In this document: piece after piece, positions 55,901 through 64,000 of the stretch
Position numbering within the stretch: position 1 is the first letter of the stretch
Layout of the letters: each line of letters begins with the position of its first letter
Assembly (NCBI GenBank): GCA_902702965.1
Contig: CACRXP010001363.1
Coordinates: forward strand, 15,935-79,934
DNA from: Spirometra erinaceieuropaei
Taxonomy: Eukaryota; Platyhelminthes; Cestoda; Diphyllobothriidea; Diphyllobothriidae
Length of the DNA stretch: 64,000 bases
Direction of reading: 5' to 3'
Notes under the pieces: generated by a model
Database searches by the model: none
What the model was told of the DNA's origin: nothing
The model's input: only the letters and a program-made list of their open reading frames with translations
Program-made: the position numbers and the translations under genes

Positions 55901-56448
55901 TGAAGTTAGGCATCAGTCATCTTCAAAATGGTTTACAAGTTGTCTTAACCACTGTCACAAACATAATGCGACTTACTGCGTTATAGACACTTTAATAGAT
56001 TTGCTGTTATGAGCTAAAATAAATCGATATGAGACTGCTATCTGCGACTGCCTGCGACTCAGTTGGCCGGAACCGTGCGTATTGATGAATAAGCTTCCTG
56101 CCGCAGATACCCCTTTTAATTCTTTGACCCGTGAGGATTATGTCTTCGCAGTACGTCAGTGTCTGCGTAGTTACTTTTTTGCCGTAAATCTCTCTGATTT
56201 ACCGCATCTTGCAGTATTGGGTCCGCAAAGGTCACTGTGAAATGACTATGACTCAGTCAACGACGTCAGTGATAATGTTGGACAGAGGGTTTGCTCGTCT
56301 TTACCTTTTAATTCCGACATTAAAAAACTATAAAACACTTGATAGGATTCAAGTAATTTCGACCTGAAGCTGCTAACCGATGAGTGTTGTAAAAATCGTC
56401 AATGCTCACATTGACAAATATTGTGTTTGAAAGATGAGAATGCAATTA
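52911..56448. other. Anonymous AT-rich region
   Basis: I see no gene or recognised repeat in 3.5 kb. The longest frame is 109 codons (53190-53519 minus) and has no domain. Another at 54175-54393 (+, 72 codons) looks like chance. Confidence 0.4.
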
Positions 56449-57395
56449 CAGTAGGTCGGCTAACTCATGAAATGCCAACCGAAATTCCGAAATGCGTTTT
56501 GATTTGGAAAAGATTAATTAACTAGCTTTGTAAAACCAGTCAGCCTGCGAAATAATTTTATAATATTTCAGCTACGTCAGGATGCCGGATTTAGAATAAA
56601 CTTCCTTCCGGCTGCATGCAAGAACTACACTCTGTAAAGAATGACTACTTATGTAGCATAAATTTTTGTCATTGATTTTCAATGCCCTCAAAAGTCAGAT
56701 TATATTGCATGGAAAAAGTGCACAAAAATATTCATTCTTTCGATCATTCGGTAGATAATTCACGTTTTCTCCCAATTCGGTACTCAAAGGAGGGACGTAA
56801 GTCGGTTTTAAAAAGGTTTCTTTTAGTGAAACATTAAATACCGTAAAACGGCCGTTATCAAATCGTCATGTCTCTGCATTTACCAATGTGGCTTGTAAAG
56901 TTAACAATCTGGATCAAATCCACTGCTAAATTTCATGAACCCTATATTGTCTTTCTTTATTACCGTGAAAAGATGTATGGTTTTCCGTACTTGGAAAATA
57001 TACGGCTTGTAGTTTGGAAAAGAAATGGATAGGTTTATAAAAACCGAATTATGCGCTTCCTTCGAATAGAAGATTGGAAAAGACGTAATTGTCTACCGTA
57101 AAAGCAAAAATGAATTTTTTTGTACACGTTTTCCACGAAATATAATTGAACATTTAGGGCATCAAAGATCAACGAGAAAAATGCGTGCTACTTAAGTAGT
57201 CATTTTTTACAGAGTATAGTTTTTGCATGCAGACGGAAGGAAGTTCATTCGAAAGCCGGCACCGTGTGGTAATTAAAATATTATAGAATTATGTTGCAGG
57301 CTGACTAGTTTTACAACCCTGCTTACTTAATCCTTCCGAAAAGAAAACGCGTTTCGGAATTTCGGTTGACATTTCATGGGTTAGCCCACCTACTG
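56449..57395. mobile_element. Tc1-type fold-back MITE, 947 bp
   Basis: TA (56447-56448), CAGTAGGTCGGCTAACTCAT at the left, and the inverted CAGTAGGTGGGCTAACCCAT at the right, TA (57396-57397). The arms match those of the element at 22671. The ~200-bp centre (about 56850-57010) is in the opposite orientation relative to that copy. No transposase. Confidence 0.85.
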
Positions 57396-57397
57396 TA

Positions 57398-58283
57398 AAT
57401 TTTGCTGAGAAAAAAGGCATTAATATTCATTCACCTCATTAATTCTTCTTTATTGATGGAAGAATGAACAGGATGTGGTTCCCAAAACTATCCGTTGGCG
57501 TAATTGAGTTTTTAGGAATCCTTTGGATAAAGATGACCCAGCCCACTACCAAGCCATTATATGTGGCTCAGAAAGGCAATTATCTGCTTCGCCCGTCCGC
57601 CCTTTTTAATTGTTATTGTAAGCAGTTGAAGTTGTCCTTAAAAATGACTAGGAATAAGTGTTTTTTCACCGGTGTCCTCCCGAAAAGTAAAGAGTTTTGA
57701 TTGTATCACTCTCATAAAATAGGCCATTAAAGATTTTCCGGAGCAGAAACGGTCAGATAATTCGGTTTCTGTGTTGACGGTTTTACATCAAATTCAGATA
57801 AAGAAACGTGCAGTACGTGCGGCGACAACACTGCGCGTTTGCGTTGTAAAGCAACAAGTACGACATCTTCGTGTATGTATAATGCGATTTTGACAACATT
57901 CGAAAACCGACCTATCTGGTCAGTTTTCAGGCTTGGATTGCAAACTCTCACGTTGAAGAAACCAGCAGCTGGGAGGGTTGCAGGTGGTGCTGAACCAATA
58001 AACTTACATTCCTGTGAAATATCAAGGTAATCCTGGGTCTTTTCAGTATTTCTGACCCTGAGCCAGTATCCTGTCTTTCAGCCACAAGAAACTAGAGTTT
58101 CTGAAATACTCGGGAAATTTTCTTGCTTGAATGAAACTTGTTGCTAATTTTTTTTAAGATCACAGTTGGTAACCAGGCAATGTACGTTGATACTGTCGAC
58201 GTACTTGTTATCAGTGGGTGTGTTTACCTTGTCTAATGCTTCTAATGCGTGAGATGGGTCGGCCGTTTCGATCAGGCTATTGG
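57398..58283. other. Anonymous sequence
   Basis: I recognise nothing here. Short frames (78 codons at 57464-57700 plus, 74 codons at 57727-57951 minus) have no known motif. Confidence 0.35.
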
Positions 58284-58492
58284 GTTTAGTAAGGGTTACG
58301 GTTAGGCATAGGCTACGTTTTAGGATTAGGATTTACGTTATAGGGTCCAGCTTCAGTGTTAGGGTTTAGGTTTACGATTATGGTTTGCCTTTGGGGTTGG
58401 GGTTCGACCTCAGGGTTAGGGTTACCGGTTGACGATTAATGGTTAACGGTTAGGGTTATGGTTAAGGTAAGGGTTAAGGTTAGGGTTATCTT
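58284..58492 (+). repeat. Degenerate TTAGGG-like tract
   Basis: About 200 bases made largely of GGTTAG, GGTTTAGG, TTAGGGTT, GGTTACG and GGTTAACG words, with the cleanest part at 58449-58491 (GGTTAGGGTTATGGTTAAGG and onward). It resembles an eroded interstitial telomeric or subtelomeric array. Only a few exact TTAGGG units remain, so low-complexity drift is also possible. Confidence 0.5.
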
Positions 58493-59721
58493 ATCACTAT
58501 TTACCTCTTTCATCTTCCGTAGGCTGTGCTGTTTTCCGCGGATCTTTTTCAATTTATGCCATCACTCTACCTTTCTAAAACTTCCGAACACTTTATTTCG
58601 TTTCCTTTATTTTTCCCCGAAACTCGAGTATTCGTGCAGCAGCACGTCCACTTACCCCACCCATATAACCCCCTATCCCACCATCCCCGTAAGACAGGAA
58701 CCCCGCCATCTGCCTCCCCATTCCTGCCTACCAACTGCAATCTAATCCAAATTTTTAAATTTTTGTGCTAGAGAGAGGCAGAGAGGGAGGAGTGGGTGTG
58801 AACAGGCAAAAAAGACTACTCGCAGCTTCAAGAGCCGCTTAGGCGCATCGCAGCATGTGGCTTAACTGCCAGCGCACTGCTGTCGGACTGAGTTGATGTG
58901 CCTGCCACACCTTCTTCACGCCCGCACAGGAACGCGTAATCACGCGCCAGGATGAAGTACACTGTCGTCGCGGCAAGAGCAGTCCACATGATGACGGATC
59001 CTTTCGCCTGCCGGGAATGCGCTGACCCTACCTTCGTGCCAACAACAGGTTGCGCATTAAAGACGTCAGAAGCCCTACAAAGGTCCACAAGCCTCGTGCT
59101 CTCGATGATCTGTGCGCATTTGATACATTTCAGGACTTGCCAGAGCAGCCCCCCTCGTCCTCCCTAGTTTTGGGTGCGTGGGAGTAAATCGGTACAGATG
59201 GGAGGCCGGAAACTGCTTTAGTGGTGACTCCTGGGCTACGCCCGATGTCATTCCTGACTGCCGGATCAAGCCCTTTTTGTGCAAGTCTCCGTAAAAGTGT
59301 GTCAGTAGATCAGGATTGATGTTCTTAACGCTTGTTCAAAGAGAACATCAAAGGGAATGGGTGAGGTGGGGAGGATGAATCATACAGAATTTGACATCAT
59401 ACAATTCGAGACCTCGTATTTTAGTTCCATGTTACATTTGAAAAGTCAAGTTGACAAACAGGTGTTTTTGGTACTTCTTCGTCAGGTCAGTACAGTTACA
59501 AGAAGGAATGTAAATGTACAAAATCAGCAGTGCTTATAGGTGCCTCAAGGGCTATTAAGTCATCAACACTCATCTTCCCCACGTCGTCCGCATGACGAGG
59601 TTTGCGGGTTTTGGCCCTTAGAACTAGGGGAGGGGGTAAGAGAGTCTTTAAGTGATGTTCTTTGATTGAGTACACGGAGTACCCATCACTGTAATTAGGA
59701 ATTTGAGGCAGCATGTCGTCA
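58493..59721. other. Anonymous sequence with one possible membrane-type frame
   Basis: The minus-strand frame 59088-58828 (86 codons) contains VIMWTALAATTVYFILA, a plausible membrane segment, flanked by VVGTKVGSAHSRQAKG and YAFLCGREEG. I do not recognise it, and no splice sites support it strongly. The rest is without features, apart from CTC/CCC-rich sequence at 58640-58740. Confidence 0.25.
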
Positions 59722-60450
59722 TCACTTGAGGTTTGCGTTGACCACGGCAGAGAGGACGCTTGTGTCAGGGTTTTCTGACAGCATAACACCGGGTACTCTA
59801 GCCGTTGCTAGCACACTTTGGCGTGGGCCTTTAGGGAAGCTTGTTGGTGTCCGACAGACAACCTGAAATGCTTCCTCGGCATCGACTCGATGATCCGTAT
59901 AGATTAAATGTGCAAGAATAGAACTCGAAATCGATCGGGTCTCACTTCTGTCTAACCAGGTGGGCATATGTTCACGCACCCTCTTTACCAGGCGTCTCGT
60001 TGTATGGCCGATGTATCCCGCTCCACAAGAGCAAGTGAATGAGTAGATGCACACTGATGTGGCCTCCAACGGGAGTCTGTCATTACCTCCCAAACAGAGG
60101 AGGAGAGAGTTTGTAAAACATACGCGTAAATTTGCCGCGGTGAATGCTCTCGTGATAGCTGTAGTTAAGCGCCGTCTGACTAGTTCGCTCGCTGCATCCC
60201 CTGCCAAAGGCAGTCTCATGAATACATCTTTCTTTTTTGCAGTTGCAGCAGTGGGCTTTGCAATGCGTTCGCCAATATTTCGGAGGATAAATCTATCTGG
60301 GTATCCGTTCTCGCGAAGTGCGTTGGGGCGCACATTGCATAATAACAGTTCGTGACCTATCGGAAGAAGGGTTATGAATCGCGCTCCAAAACCCTCTTTG
60401 TGCACGATCCGCCCACCCCGAAAGTTATACTGTGTTGGAGAAACGACCAA
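59722..60450 (-). pseudogene. Penelope-like element PLE-3, GIY-YIG domain
   Basis: An unusually long open frame (242 codons) reads through RT thumb/linker sequence (LRENGYPDRFILRNIGERI, then KKKDVFMRLPLAGDAASELV) into a GIY-YIG nuclease: VCIYSFTCSCGAGYIGHTTR, RLVKRVREHMPTWL, AHLIYTDHRVDAEEAFQV. The CxCGAxYIG zinc/nuclease knuckle is typical of Penelope-like elements. The usual C-terminal ending (a cysteine-containing QKR..LPW segment) is replaced by unrelated residues, and no RT palm lies upstream (60450-60803). It is a 5'-truncated copy, younger-looking than PLE-1 and PLE-2. It belongs to a subfamily different from PLE-2 by its GIY-YIG sequence. Confidence 0.8.
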
Positions 60451-61977
60451 TCTTCGGAAGAAGACACAGTTTGGTTCATAACGTATAATTCGCTAGCTAA
60501 GGGCACCTATCAAATAGTAAATGCCTTTATGAAAAGTCAATTATTTGGGGTTCAGTGTAACTGACAACAGAGTAGGGAGATAGGATACAACGACAAACAT
60601 TGAAAAACAATGACAAATGCGTATTTATAATTTGTTGATAGCCCTTTTGATTTTAAAATTGCTGTAAGGTAGGAGGACACAGAGACTGCTAAGCTTTCCA
60701 TGGCGGTTTGGTCTAGAACTCTAAAGGTTCTGCAGGAAACAGAATGGAGCAAATAGGATGAAACGAAGAGCCGTTTTTGATGCACCCAAATACTCCAAGT
60801 CATGAAATCCTATTTTAAATGCACTTCACGTTTAACAAAAACTCCACGTGCAGATGATAGCGATGATGATGGGTCCGTTGACTTCTAGTTTCATATAGCC
60901 GAGGCCGTCCTGTGGCCGTTAAAATCCTTGGTCACCTCATACAATACGCCAAAACTTGAGGCATGGTAATTGGGTGATACCTACATCTGCCTATATCATG
61001 CGCCGCTGTGCGGCTGCTGGTTGGGCTCGGGAGAGATCCCTAAGGCTCAGCGGAATGAGTGAATTCCGAAAGAACGATCGGTGAACGCCCCCTTCCATTG
61101 ATATCTTCATCGTCACAGAGAGAGAGGGCAAGAACGGAAAATTAGCAGCTAGCTTCGTCCGATCTGAAGATTGTGGTTATCGAAAATTCGAAGTATACAG
61201 AAAAACGACAGATAGAGCCCAAAAATTGAGCGTCAATAGTTGTTACCCAATCAACCACAAACGCAGTTGCGTATTGGCGGTCTGTCGGTGCGGGAAGACA
61301 CACTGCAGCGAACCCAAAAACAAGTCTGCGAGATTACAGTATCTTCAAAGGATCCACAGGGCGAATGGCTCGCGCAACTTGTCGCTAACAAGCACATATA
61401 AGGACACGGAGAGAGCGATCAGACCGCATGGAACTCAAGTTTGCCGATCGTTGCTGTGAATTAAAGAAGTCTCGAATGTCATCAGTCGTCTCTTTATGCC
61501 GCAGACACGGAGGCGAGGGGCAAAGCTTCTGGTGGGTATGTTTCGACCAAAAATACCCTCTGTCAAGGCAGGAATCTTAGTTAACCGGAGCTAGCTTTTT
61601 TGCGAGCAATGTAAGTAAGTAAGTAAGAGAATCTGAAGGATCAAACATCAGTAGCAGGAGTGAATTACGACAAGTTTCAAGTTGTTATTCAATTCCCGGG
61701 CTCAAACTACAATCACGAGTTTTGAGAAGCCGAAAGTCCCATGAGCGATAACAACTGCGTGAGCCGCGAACCACCTGAACCAGAGCTCACTGACTCTCAG
61801 TTGAACAGAAAACGCAATCATCTCCCCCTATCTATTACACGTTAGGATTTTGCTTATGCAGGGTAGGGTGAAAGTGATTCCAGCCAAACGACCGAGTAAC
61901 TCACACCAGTGTCAGTAACAAAACAGCGCTAATTAACGACTCGCCGGCAGGTAACTGAGCCATTGTCTCAACAAGTA
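60451..61977. other. Anonymous sequence
   Basis: I recognise no gene. A short GTAA tetranucleotide repeat lies at about 61612-61628. The PLE-3 RT cannot be followed into this region. Confidence 0.4.
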
Positions 61978-62569
61978 CAGTAGGTGGACTTATTCATGAA
62001 ATGCCAACCGAAATTCCGAAATGAGTTTTCGTTTCGAAAAGATTATCTACGGTAATATAAGGGGGCGACCGTATACGGTTCATAAAATGTAGCAGTGGAT
62101 TTGATCCATATTGTTAACTTTACAAGCCACATTGGTAAATGCAGAGGCATGACGATTTATGAAGGACCATTTCACGGTATTGAAAAGTCCCACAGTAAGA
62201 AACTTTTTTGAAACCGAAGTATTTCCATCCTTCAAGTATAAAATTAGAAGAAGACGTAATTTTCTACCGAACGAGTAAAAAATGAGTATTTTTGTGCGTG
62301 CTTTCCATGAAATATAAGTGGACTTTTAGGGGCATCGAAAATCAATTAGAAAAATTCGTGCTACACAAGTAGTAATTTTTTACAGATTGCGGTTTTTGCA
62401 TGCAGCCGGAAGGAAGTTCATTCAAAAACCAGCATTTGGAGGTAACTGAATTATTATAGAATTATGCCGTGCGATGATTAGTTTTACAAACCTGCTTACT
62501 TAATCCTTTCGAGAAAAAAACGCATTTCGTAATTTCGGGTTGGCATTTCATGAGTTAGCTCACCTACTG
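61978..62569. mobile_element. Tc1-type MITE, 592 bp deletion form
   Basis: TA (61976-61977), left end CAGTAGGTGGACTTATTCAT, right end inverted CAGTAGGTGAGCTAACTCAT, TA (62570-62571). The left arm is lost after about 62043: the sequence jumps from AAAAGATTATC to the central GTTCATAAAATG segment. Only about 65 bp of the left arm therefore remain to pair with the right. It is otherwise the same family as 22671 and 56449. Confidence 0.85.
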
Positions 62570-62984
62570 TATTGTCGTCTGTGGCAAATTCAGATTCGGC
62601 TAATTTAAGGTGTGGTTTGGTGTCAAGAACATTTTTCAAACGCTGCTGCTTTTATCTACTATTGTCTCTTGTGATGGTCTCCAGAGGGATTCTTAAACAT
62701 CAGACCAGTTAAATGCGAATCCAACGGCCGTGTCTCTGACTTGGAAACTGACTGATCGGACATCACTCCTGGCGATGATTACCGCAAGCCCAACGGCAAA
62801 ATGGGCACAGGGAGGCCAGAGAGGAGGATATTCCGCTGACGCCTTCTAAGCCACAGCTTTTAGCATACTGTGATATATTCAAGCGCGTCAGAGGGTTTAT
62901 GGCAAGGAATATGCGCTGAGAGTTGTTTTCATTCTCCCTCTTCGCTCTCCCCTACACCAGTCTGATCTAACCTTTCAAATGAAA
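62570..62984. other. Anonymous spacer
   Basis: I see nothing coding or repeated here. Confidence 0.35.
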
Positions 62985-64000
62985 CTAAGATTGGATGCAA
63001 TGGCTGACAGAGCTAAAAACAGCCCGTCCGCCTGTGCCATGCACACGACTTGCCCCCCAAGTTAAACACCAGGATCCCACATCAGGGGTGTGGGCTGCCC
63101 CGACCTTACTTATGCTGGAGTAGCCAAATGGGGCCAAATGGAAATGTCGCCGGGGAGCAGAAATCCAACTTGCCTGATAGGTACCGATTCCATACTTATG
63201 ATGAGTAATGAGAGACGTGCTCGCGTGTGGATATGTGTGATGAGGAAGTTCGACCGACAGCATTTTACCGCAGATTTTAATGGGTGCGCATGTGGCGGGG
63301 CAGACCAATGCGGCGACTGAATGTGCCCACTTGATGCGGGTGCGGTGGGTGCATGTTAGTGCTCCAGACACCGGTTCCACAGTCTCTAAGCGATGGATTC
63401 GTAAGAGACCAGGCAGGACGGCGCATGAGGTGGGGACAGGCTGAGCTTGAGTTCACATTGCTAGTGATGATAGCGGTTGTCGCCGTCGTGGGAGTTGCTG
63501 CAGGGATGGCGACGGGATAGCTTTTGTTGTTGTTGCGTTGGGTCCGCTGATGTCGGACGAGGCCAACCCATGCGCAGAATACTCTTTGACAGCGTGGGCA
63601 TGTGGGGAAGGAGTTGAGTGTTGATGTTGTCGGTCAAAGACGCTTAATCACCGCGAGTCGCTCTTATGGCTTTGGTCGCATCGATTCGGTCGTGCTCGTA
63701 GACTGCTTCTCCAGTCTTGACTGCTTTTCGCCAGTCAAGTCGGTTCTGATCCGGGTCTTCCACGGTCGCGGAATTTACTTGTAGATGCCTGAGGAAACTC
63801 CATAGACTGTGTTTGCGTCGCCAATATTGTCTATAGCAGCGAGGAGGGACGACAGAGAACGCGGGTAGATTGATACAGTACTGTTTCGGGACAATTGTGC
63901 CGACTTGGCCGACTTCGGTCTGGTAAATGGTTGCCTGTTCGTGACCTTTGCCACCCATACGGAGCTTGTTTGCTTCGTGAAGCCAATAGATCGGTGTGCG
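62985..64000 (-). mobile_element. EN/RT LINE with zinc fingers, copy 3 (cut by the window end)
   Basis: Minus strand, 5' part outside the window. 63958-63644 carries the post-RT region: LRHLQVNSATVEDPDQNRLD, then WRKAVKTGEAVYEHDRIDAT and KAIRATRGD, the family's conserved block before the fingers. 63600-63430 is the Ser/Pro linker. 63380-63220 is the last finger region, with EPVSGALTCTHRTRIKWAHS and remnants of its histidine half (CAPIKICG). Frame breaks are present. The 3' end is not sharply defined but is probably near 62985. Confidence 0.7.

Noticed and set aside
60047..60355. 102-codon + strand frame
   Set aside because: Shadow of the PLE-3 GIY-YIG frame on the minus strand.
1..64000. CRISPR arrays, rRNA genes, operons, prophage
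   Set aside because: No regularly spaced direct repeats, no rRNA-like blocks and no bacterial gene organisation; intron structure shows nuclear eukaryotic DNA.

Overview
This is nuclear DNA from a multicellular animal. Two intron-containing protein genes, both on the + strand, sit in a large amount of decayed transposon sequence. All introns I can place are GT-AG, and coding density is low (about 3 kb of exons in 64 kb). The repeat content suggests a flatworm, most likely a diphyllobothriidean tapeworm (Spirometra/Schistocephalus/Dibothriocephalus type). It includes an endonuclease/reverse-transcriptase LINE with C2H2 zinc-finger modules after the RT, Penelope-like elements with GIY-YIG endonucleases, a CR1/jockey-type LINE and Tc1-type fold-back MITEs. 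The organism call is inference from remembered family resemblance; no search was run.

Layout. 1-3150 is anonymous sequence with a GC-rich patch. 3155-6870 holds dispersed repeats, an old MITE and a broken Penelope-like element (PLE-1) with a hammerhead-like motif on its 5' side. 7755-13690 holds two copies of a CR1-like LINE on the minus strand: one is only the 3' end, the other is a ~2.8 kb RT-bearing copy. 16090-17784 is a 1.7 kb terminal-inverted-repeat element with an unrecognised 151-residue open frame. 19056-31340 is the first host gene, an ENKD1 (enkurin-domain) homologue in six exons. Its second and fourth introns carry a MITE, other repeats and a LINE tail. PLE-2 lies in its last intron (28543-31081), antisense to the gene. 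31800-38000 has tRNA-derived SINE-like sequences and the longest copy of the zinc-finger LINE. 38830-41700 is a second, 5'-truncated copy. 43193-48820 is the second host gene, a complete six-exon glycerol kinase of 551 residues. 48840-64000 is again repeat-rich: a short MITE, a LINE tail, two Tc1-type MITEs, a degenerate TTAGGG-like tract, PLE-3 with an open GIY-YIG frame, and a LINE copy running off the window end.

The two host genes have no evident functional link. Glycerol kinase phosphorylates glycerol to glycerol-3-phosphate in lipid and carbon metabolism. ENKD1 relatives act at centrosomes and ciliary bases. Both exon models were built by hand from reading-frame continuity, splice-site phase and remembered family motifs. 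Both give uninterrupted frames (1299 and 1656 nt including stop). No CRISPR array, operon or prokaryotic feature is present. No wholly new system can be claimed. The items most worth checking are the 1.7 kb TIR element, a phase-compatible alternative terminal exon in the ENKD1 gene, a possible spliced-leader acceptor at its start codon, and the hammerhead-like motif near PLE-1.
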